This document shows, piece after piece, positions 21,001 through 31,101 of a stretch of 64,000 nt of DNA. The stretch is taken from NCBI GenBank assembly GCA_023238725.1, contig CM041550.1, positions 7,139,044 through 7,203,043 on the forward strand, in the 5' to 3' direction. The position numbers were made by a program, and so were the translations under genes. The notes under the pieces are model-generated. The model was not told the DNA's origin. It made no database searches and saw nothing but the letters and a program-made list of their open reading frames with translations. The DNA is from Scortum barcoo (taxonomy: Eukaryota > Chordata > Actinopteri > Centrarchiformes > Terapontidae). The stretch's first letter is position 1; every line of letters begins with the position of its first letter.

Positions 21001-24000
21001 CTGTGTCGACTCCGGCCAGCAGGAGTTCGGTGATGCTTCCCAGGATCTCAGTGACCGTCATCTGATCACTGAGCAGCAGGTGCGTGAGGTACGCCCCCTC
21101 CACCTGCTGGTTCAGGTGCACCTGGTCCTGGATCTCCTTGATTTTATTCTGCACCAACTCTTCAGCTATGAGTCACAAGAGGAAGATTTTTCAGTTCTCA
21201 GAGGATTAAAAAAAAAAAAAAAAACAGAACGCAGAGGAGAAGCACTCCAAACTTTTATCCAGTAGATGGCGAAAGAAAAACACAGAGAGGGATTTTGTTT
21301 GACACTAGTGTGGACATGAGGTGGACTTGGTCCTTTGAGGGAGTCACTGTACACTCTGGTGACTTTATGATTTGATAATGGCCACGAAGCCTGAACTCTA
21401 GTAACCCTTTGAGAAAACAATCAGTAGAGAGGATTAACAGAAAAAGGGTCATCGGGGGACCCATAACACTACTGCTGCTGCTCAGAGGGTGTTTTTTGGT
21501 GCACAAGCAGCACTATTTAAATGGTTTTTGAAGGAGTTTTAGCATTTATTTATTTATTTAGACAGTCTAAGGGGTTAACTATATCTCAGTCACATAGAAG
21601 TGCATGGGATACTTTAAATTTCCTGAAAGCATTAAGATTTGTTTTACCTCAAAGTGACAACGTGTGGCCTTTCCTGTTATTACCTGTAATAAATAGCCAA
21701 AAAAATTAAGTGTCTTTTACTGATTAAATTTTATTTTAGGTGTATTTTGCACCCTTGGGGACACACATAGGTAAATATAGACCAATATTAACCAAATACT
21801 AAGGTTGGTTAAAATAAACTGCAATAAAATAAACCCTGATGCACTAGAAAAATGTGTGTAAAAAAAGGCTTTTTAAGTGACCACAAGAAAACATGGTATG
21901 TTGTTTTTGACTATTTTTCTATTTAAGTATCAAATAGCCTTTAAGTAAAGCCTGAGACATGCAAATAGAAAATAAATACAGGATGTAATATTGTCATACT
22001 GTGTGTTTTTTTGACACAGGGATCATGTAAAGAAAAAAAAAAATCAAGTTTTGGAAGAGGGTTATATTTGATGTGTCTTGCTCTGTATTAATAAACAGAC
22101 CTCTTTCTGTTAAAAATTGAACATTAAATCCTTCTACTCTTTTGACTTGAAATTAAACGTTGCTCACCAACTTTGAAGAGATGATCCCAGACCGCCACAA
22201 ACTGTTTCCAGAAAGGCAGGTAGGGCCAGATGGACCTGGGGAAGAGGATGAGGATCGGGGAGAGCCGGAACATCTCGCCCACGGAGAAGATGAACTTCTG
22301 TGTTTCCTCTGGTATCTCCTCGTTAAGGCAGCCCATGCGCGTCTCAAACAGCACCGAACAGATTCCTGCATTTAAAAAACAAAATCATCATACATATAAC
22401 ACACTTTGGTCTTTTTTTCCTCTATTTCAGACCACATACACTATAAACAGTATGGCCATAAGTATGTGGACGCCCATATGCTACATCCATAAGTGATTGT
22501 TGTCATTTTGAATCCATTTACTTTAATCAGCCTTTACTCTTTTGGTTTCAGGATTTGCACCAGAACCCCTTGCTGCAGGGATTCACTCCCTTTCAGCCAT
22601 AAAAATATTGGTGATATTGATTGATAAGATCTGAGTCACAGTCTGTGTTCAAGTTCATGTGACTTCATATTTCTTCAGGTAATGTTGGCGTTATCAGGGA
22701 CAAGCTGCAGGACTGTCTTGAACTGCAGAGAAGCAGGGCAAACATGAAACTGTGGTATAAATCCCACCTGGAGCTTTGAGAACGCATAAGAAATATTAAA
22801 ATGTTGAACAAACCATAAGCTGATGAGTTAAAGGTCCTGTACTGTTACATACCTGAATCTACCTGTGCACTCATATAAGGTGCCGGGATGAAACCCGCAG
22901 TTTATCTCACTCTATCTAATCAGCCTTCAAGGCCGAAAGAACTGTGTCAAAGTCAACATACTGAACGGCAGAGCACTCAATGACAGGTCGCTCCACAAAT
23001 AGCAGTCTGGTAAAGAGTGCAACAGCCAGATGAGGAAATGTAGACGGCACCAAAGAGCAAAAGTCAAGGACACTTATCAAGGCTGAGAGCATTTCCCTCT
23101 GTCAACTACCAGGGTTGCACTTCACTTACAGAAAATATATAATATGATTTAAAAAATAATAACATTTAAAGCCAATTTAAAGTTGCAATTAAAATTAATA
23201 AAACACAAGTTGATTGTGCTGAAGAAGTTTGAAGTTTTTTATTTAGCAAGGTTCCTGACTACAAGTTGATTAATGCTGCTTCTTTTTTTTGCCTTGTTTT
23301 CTGTTTGTTATAGATTTTTAATGAAGAAATGATGATTTTAAAAAAAATTATTTTAACAGTGAGCAGTTTCTTTCAGTCACATTTACAAAACTAGCGACTA
23401 CAATGTGAATCTATTTTTCTTCTAGTTACATCTATGTAACTAATGAACATATTTTCATGTATCTAAGGAAAAAGAGTAGTTTTGACAGCTGATTCAGAGA
23501 AAATATTTAATTCATTTGTTCTCCGCTGACCTTCAAAAGCAAACTTGTAGAGTTCCCCGGCCAGGTCATTGACAACGACCCCCTGCCCGGTGGAGTCCCT
23601 CAGCCAGGCCACCCTGTCGATGAAGTCCGCCACCACCTCGTTGAGGGTGTTCGTGTAGGACGAGACGTGTTTGGGCTTCAACATCCGAGGATTCAGGATG
23701 CTGCGGATGCGGTACCAGTTGGCCCCAATTCTACAAACCAGGATTAATAAGAAGAAATGAGCCTTCAGACAGAATGAGTGAAGTTGTTTGATATCTCACA
23801 AACATGAAACCAAAACATCCCTTTGATTATCAAAGACAAGTTGAAAGAGGTCTAACAACACCTACAGGAAGGCTTATAATATTTGAAATGATGCCAGTTT
23901 CTAAGAGAAACCGTATTATATTTCCCTTTAGGGGCTATTTTTTGCTGTAAGGATAAGGCTGGTGATATTTGATATTTTTCTTTCCAACAGCGCATCCCAT

Positions 24001-27000
24001 AAAAAGACCAAAACCGCCTCAGTTAAAAATCCACCTCAAGGGCACCAAAAGCACCACATCTTAACGAGTAACTGTGTCTGCTAACGATACCAAGAGGATG
24101 TTGATTCATGAACCTATTTCATGTGTCTTTTTAATCCAGATGCTGCGATAAAGTGGAGAAAATTAAACTAAAATCTTTAAAACCCTCATGTTTTATGCTT
24201 GATCCCCAGCAGAGGTGCTTCCATCTTTGGTAACCAGTGTTGAATGGATCAAACTACCAAGTATTGTTTGAATAAATAAAGCATGGTATTGCCTTTTTTC
24301 TGCACCATAGAGCTGCACTGTTCCTGGGAATGAGCACTAAAGCATACTTACTATCCAACTGTCTTATCTACAGACAGAAGTAGTAAAAATTAAAGAGCTG
24401 ATTCCTCCTCTTTTACGCAAAACTATTACATCACTTGTGAACAAAATGGATAAAACATTTTTAAAAACGTGAATTATCATGAGGTTGTTTTATAAGTCCG
24501 TTTCACTCTCGGAGTGAACGCCTGTCAACAACATTCTCCATCAGTGACAGGTGCTGCCGCGACAAGTCGGACAGGAAAAACGAAGATCTGCCATAATTAG
24601 TCATTTACAGGGAACTATAGTCTAAGTGTAGAGTGAGTGGCACCCATGTGGAGGAGGAGCTCCCTTTGCATGACTTCAAATTTCTAAGGAAACTGTTGAT
24701 GTATTTATACTAACTTGGGGGCCAAAGGCAAAACATGATCTGCATGCCCAGACTGACTCCTTTGTGCCCTCGAACCACGTTTTCCTGCAACTTAAATAAC
24801 AGAATATCAGTGTACAGAGTGCTCCTTAAAGACACACTTGGACACATGCTTTAAAGAGTTAAGGTCTTACATGTATTTTCACTTGTTAAGATGTGTGTGT
24901 GTATAATTATACTGTGTACTGCATGCATGACAAAGAATGGTATTTGAGTTCAGTCTCCAAAATAAAAACTGTACGTTACGACCTGCACAGCATACGCCTT
25001 TTATTCTGACACCCTCGAAACAGCAGCAGAAGTGTGCACCTCCTCTGACCTACATGCTCTCTGCATAATCAACTACTACGAATTAAACTTAAAGAGATGG
25101 TTCAGCAAAACGTAAAAGTTAATGGTGTTATATTTCATTGCATTTGCAGGTACTTTTGTACATTGCATTGTGGGAGAACAGGGTCCATCAACAGCACACA
25201 CAAAATCTAAGCCTTATCAGACATTCATACTGTTTTGATTAAACTGCCCTTTGGTACTTTTGCAGCTCTGATTCGGGACACAGAGGTGGATGTGCAGAGG
25301 ATCTATGGGGGGGTTTCACTCACTCTGTCAGGGGTCCATGGGCCTGGTTCCTCAGCTCTCTGTAGCCCCTCCAGTGGGGCATGTCGGACCGGATCGGGTG
25401 CCTCCCCTCCTGCCTCAGCACCTGCTCTATCAGCTCGGCGCTGGCCACGTTCACCACGACCAGAGGGCCGTACTTTGACTTCCACAGAGGACCGTAGATC
25501 TTTTTGTGCTCAATCTTTTGAGAAAATAATGTGAATCAACAAGTTATTTATCAGATTGTGACTTCAAGTTCAAGTAGAATCAGAAAATCTTTCACTGTAA
25601 GAAGTTCACCCAAACCATAGAAATAACATTTCACTGAAGCTTTGAACTATACTGCATAAATAATAAATAATAATTGGAAAAGTGCTGCATTTAAATGAAG
25701 ATTTGCTTTTGTATATTTGTGATGATGATGATGCATTGAAATTCCACCTCATTTCTTAATAACTGTTTGTGATATGATTATTTCAGACAAACAAAAAATG
25801 TCACGTTTTACAGCCCAAACACTAATTTAAAGGTTTTTGGAGCAACTTACTGGTGGAAGAGTGGGGCTGTTTGTTATAGCATGTTACAAAAGGAGTTTAA
25901 GGGGCTCATCTTTTTAATAAAAAGGTGCATATAACTACTTCAATAAGAAATTTTAAAAAATGTTTAAGAAATAGGAAGATTTTGCTGTTGTAGTTGTTGT
26001 TTATGTTAGTTTAAATGTACCTTTAGAGAGAGTCAAAGTCACTGCCATCAGCAGACTATAACCTCAGTCATCAGTTTGTCAGTGTGACGTTATTGTTGAT
26101 TTAATAACCTCTTATGACTTGCAATTTAAATCTTAAATACAATCGACTTTTCGCCTCTGTACTAATAATTCAGAAGCAAAACAGCTTTCATATCCCAGCA
26201 GATAAAAACTCCAAGGTTTTATTGCTCCCAGATTATTAACAGATGTGTTTCTGAGATCCACAGCCAAAAAAGATCTTTAAAATATTCAACAGCAGCTTGT
26301 TTTTTCAAAGGTTGCTGTGACTGGTTTTCACACTAACTATTTTCCACTGAGGGAACAATAAACCTCCTGAATTAACCTTGAGGTCTGTGGATGATCAGGG
26401 GTAACTATGGGTCATTTTTAAATGCTGCCAGAAGCACAAACAAAATGCAGTTTCTCTCCATTGTTGTGGGGTCAAGGGATAAAACTCACACGCAGAACCA
26501 GTGCACATTAACCAACATGGATAGAAAAGGTGGATCAGGGAAAAAAACATCAATTCAACAATGCACATCATTATGAAACCTTTAAGATTTTTTTTTGTTT
26601 GTTTTATCAAATCACAATACAGTTATTGATGTTATTAACAGATATTGTAAGCTACTTTAACGGGACACACCAAATATGATGTTTTTCATTTCATTTGGGT
26701 GAGCTCATACTTTTAATATTTCCCCTCCCAACTCAAATCAGTGCAGACATGAGACAGAAAAATACCCTCGGAGTAAACAGAGAGCCCGGGTGCACTGCAG
26801 GTCAAACGCAGCACAAACAGCAGCCCCCCTGAATGTGCGCACTTCGGCCCTTTGCGCACTAACTGCGCCCTCTCACCTGCATCTGCTGCCCCGTGTGGAC
26901 GTGGCCCTTCACGAACAGCCAGTACAGAGTGTGCAGGAAGCTCGGCCCGCCGAGGTCCTCCATGGTCTTCAGTTTGAAGTTGTCTCCCACCACCGTGGAG

Positions 27001-27134
27001 GTGGTGGATGAGGAGGTGGTGGTGGATGATGATGCGTCCCGGCGGTGGATGGCGTCTCCGCCGGCGGCGGCTCTCGGTGCCGCGGCGGCCCGGTGGAGCC
27101 GCAGCCCGACGCGCAGCAGAGATCTCCGGATCAT
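17938..27134 (-). CDS. cyp27a1: cyp27a-type mitochondrial cytochrome P450 (sterol 26/27-hydroxylase family), complete
   Basis: Nine exons (26877-27134, 25324-25514, 23531-23730, 22168-22365, 21002-21165, 20635-20801, 20228-20309, 19228-19434, 17938-18087) join in frame to 538 codons plus TGA, all GT-AG. The nine-exon structure and length fit CYP27A1 (531 aa in human). The protein should sit on the inner mitochondrial membrane and hydroxylate sterol side chains, using adrenodoxin as electron donor. Hallmarks seen: an Arg-rich presequence (MIRRSLLRVGLRLHRAAAAP), the I-helix AGVDT-TSN (333-340), ExxR (ETLR, 390-393), PERW (445-448), and the heme loop FGFGIRACLG with Cys473. GCLNEEIPEE and HPFGSVPFGFG favour CYP27A over CYP27B or CYP27C. 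The ATG has A at -3 and no in-frame ATG precedes it. Teleosts carry several cyp27a paralogues, so which copy this is cannot be decided here. Confidence 0.94.
19228..19434 (-). CDS. cyp27a1: cyp27a exon 8 (heme-binding loop)
   Basis: 207 bp, phase 0 to phase 0, acceptor TCTCACAG, donor TCCAGG|GTAAGA. Encodes TLFHLCHYAVSYDENIF, FIPERWIRGADDRSKQHP, and FGSVPFGFGIRACLGRRVAE. The Cys in RACLG is the axial heme ligand. The two Arg after CLG match the adrenodoxin-binding region of mitochondrial P450s. Confidence 0.98.
20228..20309 (-). CDS. cyp27a1: cyp27a exon 7
   Basis: 82 bp, acceptor GGTCACCAG, donor AAACGG|GTGAGA. Encodes RLYPVVPGNARVTAESEI followed by VVGDHLFPKR. LYPVVPxNxR is the conserved segment after ExxR. 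Confidence 0.95.
20635..20801 (-). CDS. cyp27a1: cyp27a exon 6 (K-helix)
   Basis: 167 bp, acceptor CTGTTGCAG, donor TTACG|GTTAGA, a non-optimal donor. Encodes TSNTISWSLYLLAKDPEIQ and DIAQMPYLKAVIRETL, with the K-helix Glu of the ExxR motif. The Arg codon is completed in the next exon. Confidence 0.95.
21002..21165 (-). CDS. cyp27a1: cyp27a exon 5 (I-helix)
   Basis: 164 bp, acceptor ACTCATAG, donor GACACA|GTGAGT. Encodes AEELVQNKIKEIQDQVHLN and GSITELLLAGVDT, the first half of the oxygen-activating I-helix (A/G-G-x-D-T-T). The intron falls between the two threonines, as in other CYP27 genes. Confidence 0.96.
22168..22365 (-). CDS. cyp27a1: cyp27a exon 4
   Basis: 198 bp, acceptor AATGCAG, donor GTTG|GTGAGC. 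Encodes GICSVLFETRMGCLNEEIPE, then FIFSVGEMFRLSPILILFPR and LPFWKQFVAVWDHLFKV. The FExRxGCL and PFWKxxxxxWxxxF signatures are those of CYP27A. Confidence 0.96.
22438..22640. mobile_element. Tc1/mariner-like transposon relic (tentative)
   Basis: The sequence TATGGCCATAAGTATGTGGA at about 22452 and the later phrases CCTTTACTCTTTTGGTTTCA and CTGCAGGGATTCACTCCCTT occur in the same order as in a well-known fish/vertebrate DNA transposon terminus (TATGGCCAAAAGTATGTGGAC...). Only one end is seen and it is degenerate. It lies in cyp27a intron 3. Confidence 0.5.
23531..23730 (-). CDS. cyp27a1: cyp27a exon 3
   Basis: 200 bp, acceptor TTTGTAG, donor GAAG|GTCAGC, which is a slightly weak donor. Encodes WYRIRSILNPRMLKPKHV, then TLNEVVADFIDRVAWLRD and VVVNDLAGELYKFAFE, the W-x-x-x-R (C-helix heme-propionate contact) and LKPxxxxxY blocks. 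Confidence 0.95.
25324..25514 (-). CDS. cyp27a1: cyp27a exon 2
   Basis: 191 bp, acceptor TCAAAAG, donor ACAGA|GTGAGT. Encodes KKIYGPLWKSKYGPLVVVN and further RQEGRHPIRSDMPHWRGYR, matching the conserved KYGPMWxS and EGKYPVRxDMxxWxExRD segments of CYP27A1. Confidence 0.95.
26877..27134 (-). CDS. cyp27a1: cyp27a exon 1 (start, mitochondrial presequence)
   Basis: 258 bp, 86 codons, donor ATGCAG|GTGAGA. Residues 1-32 are rich in Arg and Ala with no acidic residue before position 27, as expected of a matrix-targeting peptide. They are followed by a Ser/Thr-only run at about 35-47 and then EDLGGPSFLHTLYWLFVKG, which aligns with the start of the CYP27A catalytic domain. Confidence 0.92.
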
Positions 27135-28387
27135 GGTCACCGTGCAGACACCGTGCAGACACTCCTCCGTCCTCTGCAGCGCTGAGACTGCCCAGAGAGG
27201 CGCTTTTTGTCCCAGCCCGGTGAGCGGCTGTGGACTTTGATACGGCAATAAACCGGAGCTGCTAGTTCATCAAAAGCTGCTTTAACACAAATAACACTTT
27301 AATGAGGGGAATAAACGCATTAATTAACAGTCTTCTAGGAGCTATTTAATAAAGGCACTAACAAGCTGCTTTTGGATCATCAGCATCCACCTGTAGATCC
27401 TCATGAATATTAATCAGCTGTTGTAGTCATGTGTGATGTTTTACATATTATGCACCCCCTTTCAGGAGTTATGTCATTTAACTTAATTTCAGCTGTGTCC
27501 AATATTTCTGACTTTAGCGCCACCAAGCGGTGACAACACGCCACAATTTTCACAAATAATCAAAGCTACACTGCAGGGTTTAACTTTGGATGTTCAAAAA
27601 GAATGAAAATTCAAATTTTCAAAAAGAAAAATTAAATAAGTAAATAAAATAAAAAGACCAAATTTTGCTCTGAAAGTTTCAAAATGGAAATTCAGTTTGT
27701 GCTCCTCAAAGAACAGAAATAAAAACAAATCAGAGTTTGAGATCCACTTATTTACACCCTCCATGTACAGAATTAACTAAGTGACTGAATTAAAAGCTAG
27801 TAAGTGAATCTTAATCTTTTTCTTTTTTTTTGTTAAACTACACTTTCATGCTCATTAATGAAGAAATCATATCTGAAAAAATAACCTGCACCATTAGGCA
27901 TTAATCAATTAATTAAGCATTAGGCAGCATTAATTAACATTACCTGTTTTCAGGGACTAATTTCACTCGTGGAAAGTAGCTCCAGTGAAAACTTTTCACA
28001 ATGAGGCCTGTAGATATATATTATACAGAGTAAACAGACTGATATCTTAAAATCTGGGAACGTGACACCAAAACTATCTGCAGGTAGACGATGTGTTTTT
28101 GTGATGTGTGCATTTAAATATTAAAAATATTGCCTCAGTGTTATGAATAGAGAACGTGTTCTTGGAAAATAAAAGGCATGAAGGCTTCATTTGGAAAAAC
28201 ATATCACCATATTGATTTCTTACATCGTTTTTTTTTTTTTTTTTTTCCCCAGAGAACCAAACTGGTGTTAGTTTACGTCGTCTGTCTGTCTTTTGGCATC
28301 TTCTTACTACATAGACAGGTTTGTACAAATGCTTCTTGTAACCAGAGAGGCTCCTCCACATGTTTAAACCTCCCACAGATTCTGGAG

Positions 28388-28388
<1 letters not shown>

Positions 28389-28470
<82 letters not shown>
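28389..28470. repeat. (TA)n microsatellite, about 40 units
   Basis: A nearly perfect alternating TA tract of about 80 bp, able to extrude a cruciform. It is flanked by ordinary AT-rich sequence. Confidence 0.97.
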
Positions 28471-28474
<4 letters not shown>

Positions 28475-28524
28475 GCTGCTTGGATTCAAGTCTTCAGTGA
28501 TGAACTCTGGGTTTTGGTGCGTTT

Positions 28525-28625
28525 GGGGTCTTTAAAGCAGCTAAATACAACTGTTCATGTTGTGTTGATTCTGGCGCCCCCTGTCGGCAGAAGCAGTAAC
28601 GTTTCACCTGACGTTAGATCTAATG
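28525..28625 (-). repeat. Dispersed repeat, copy B
   Basis: The reverse complement matches 13595-13690 over the ordered blocks GACAGGGGGCGCC, AGAATCAACACAAC and the flanking GTCAGGTGAA. See copy A. Family not recognised. Confidence 0.6.
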
Positions 28626-30475
28626 TTCCCTCTCTTGATGGCTCTCCTGCACTGCAATCCCTATACGACAAGGAGCTTAAGAGTTTGCTGCAAATGGCCC
28701 ACATAGCCCCCAAAACTCCTTGAAAATTAGCCCCTTTTGCACTCTTGGCTTCCTCAGTTTGATCTTCCCGTGACAGGACAGTGATTTGCAGCATGACCAC
28801 AAGCTTTGCAGGCTCCGATGTCAAACTTCAAGTCTGAGCAGAGTTGATGCCTTCCTATGTCAACCTGGAGCTGCCAAGTCCTCCTCCTCCTCCTCAGCTT
28901 GGCCGATATCGTTCCCCCTCCTCAGGTCAGTTCATGGGCGTGCTGATTCTTGAATCGCTGTGAAGACTGTGCCCACCAAAGACCTCAGGACTGCAGTATT
29001 CCCTCCAAAAGCTTCAGGTAAGTAACTTGGGTGCCTCTCCTCTGTTGCCTCAGCTGTGCAGGTTTGACGGGCTTGGAGGAAGATCACAAATGGATAAGAA
29101 GCCTGATGTGCAGCGATTCAGCCGTCCAAGCGATCGGCTTGTTCCCGTGTTTCCACATCGCCCTGAATCAGCTGGCGCCTCTCCTCTCCGCGCACTTCGT
29201 CATAGCTCGGTTCCCGGTTTTACCAGCTAAGTAGAGCGTGAAGATACTGAATGACTAACTGTGGCAGCCTGAAAATGTTTAAGGGGCTTCTTGTTTCAGT
29301 TGTTGGCAGAAGTTCAAATTCTTTGACTCTCAACAAAGACGCAATTAAGCGAGTCGCTGCCAAAGAAAACCGCACAATGTTCTCTCAGCGAGCAGAAAGA
29401 GGACTTGTTCCAGTACATCCCCGAGGTTACAACTACAAAACTTTGGCAGATACCAAAAATGAATTAAAAGTGAATGATGAATGATGAAACAACCTTATTT
29501 TAAGATTAGAATAAGTAAACACCGCCTCAGATTAAATCAAAGTGGCATCACTGCCTTTTTATTGTTGTTAAAGTTGGTATATTTTAAACTATCAAACTCA
29601 GTACAACCATGTTTACTCTGCTGACTGTGTATGTACGAAGTCAGGTAATGTACATTTTGTTTAGGTACATACAGGTGTGTGTTTGTGTATTTACTGTGTA
29701 CGTAACCATCTATGATTCAAAGTATGATGGGTGTGCATGTGTGCTGCAGTATTTCATTAAAAAAGATGTTAGGACTCGCCTTGAAAAAAAAAAAAAAAAA
29801 AACATTGGCTGGATATCAAATTACAAAATTAAGACTTTATTGGGACATTTAATTAAGCAATTTCCTGTAAAATAATAAATCTTATCTTATTGTGTCACCA
29901 CTCTCACATCAGTCTTTTATTTTTAAAAGTATAAGTAACTATTGTAGAATGTGTTGTTTTTTATGCTGTCTAATATAAATGTATTAAAACAAACAGTCAG
30001 AACTCATTATCTTATATGAATTTATATATTTTAAAAAGTCTTTTGCTACCACTAGAGGACGACTTTCCCCTCAAGACAGAGCACATCGGGACAATCTGTC
30101 CTCAGAATAAGGTTTTCAATTGTTTAATAATCTTTAGTTATAACTCATGACGTGTTAACATGAAGTGTTGACTCAACAAGAGACTTTCGGCTGAAACGCT
30201 GGTCCTATTCAGGAAAGGGAGTAACGCAGGAGTCACTTCCTCTATTTGTCTGCGAGTGATCTCAGAGGGAAGAAGTGTGTGGTTTGTAAATGCAAAATAA
30301 TTCATCCAAGGATTTTCTGTCTTGGGGGGTTAAGAGGCAGCACTATCTATATTAAAAGAAAAAACATCCTGTTGTTTAAGCCTTATAAACATTATAAATT
30401 AATTCACTGCAGACTATATTAAGGTCATGGTGTTTAGAGGCGTTTATAATACTGTCGCACCAAATTCAGGAGCTT

Positions 30476-30880
30476 TTGATTCTCTTAAACGGAAAAGAAG
30501 AAAAATGTCAAACAATGAAAGCAGTGAGATCCAAAAATCTCCCAGGACCTGAAAGTCGGAATCCGATATCAACAGAAAAAAAAGCCCAGCAGAGGTGGAA
30601 CTTGCTGATCCAGTTTTACAGCGAAGTTATTCAGTGTGTTATCTGCACATCCGTCACTGTGTGGAGGGGATCGGCCACCAAACAGGACAAAAACGGACGA
30701 CAGACAGTCAGGACCGCAGAGGAAATAATCAGTGCCCTCAATTCAGGACTTGTAAGTATGTGTAAGTCAGGAAACATCCCTACAGATCCATCACACCCTC
30801 AACATAATCTCTTCGCCAAAAGCGAAAACAACCAGACACAAGTAGTTTCTCTCCACAGACTGATGAACATTTAACAGCAG
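30476..30880 (+). mobile_element. LINE ORF2 C-terminal fragment (L2/Rex1-like, CR1 superfamily)
   Basis: An open frame of 132 codons contains LLIQFYSEVIQCVICTSVTV, WRGSATKQDKNGRQTVRTAE and DPSHPQHNLF. These match the order and character of the reverse-transcriptase C-terminus of L2/Rex1-type fish LINEs (F-Y-x-x-x-I-E-S-V-L, S-I-T-V-W-x-G-x, R-x-V-R-T-A-E, D-P-x-H-P-x-H-x-L-F). Catalytic palm motifs upstream are absent, so it is a dead, 5'-truncated copy. The typical C-terminal SGRRYR segment is missing or degenerate. Confidence 0.7.
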
Positions 30881-31084
30881 TCAGAATGAGTCAGGAGCAA
30901 TCCCTGTGAGAACAAACCGACCCTGTTCACGTACCTGTATGTAGTTGTTCTGCGTCAGTAAGAGCGATAACTCCGCGAGGAAACAAAGATTAAATGGAGC
31001 GAAGATGGCATCCAGGAAGTCCTGCTGTAACCTGAGGAGGCATCAGGATCTCCATGACAACAGATGGGAGTGGATTTAAAGCCG

Positions 31085-31101
31085 GTGTGTGTGTGTGTGT
31101 G
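31085..31101. repeat. (GT)n microsatellite
   Basis: A short GT array of about 8 units in the cyp27a-eaf2 spacer. Confidence 0.93.

Noticed and set aside
26713..27162. 149-codon minus-strand frame overlapping cyp27a exon 1
   Set aside because: Shadow frame of the real exon; its translation is Arg/His/Pro-rich, while the true frame gives the presequence and a P450 start.
27135..27248. Upstream in-frame extension of the cyp27a exon 1 frame
   Set aside because: It is open but has no ATG (only TTG), and would bury the mitochondrial presequence.
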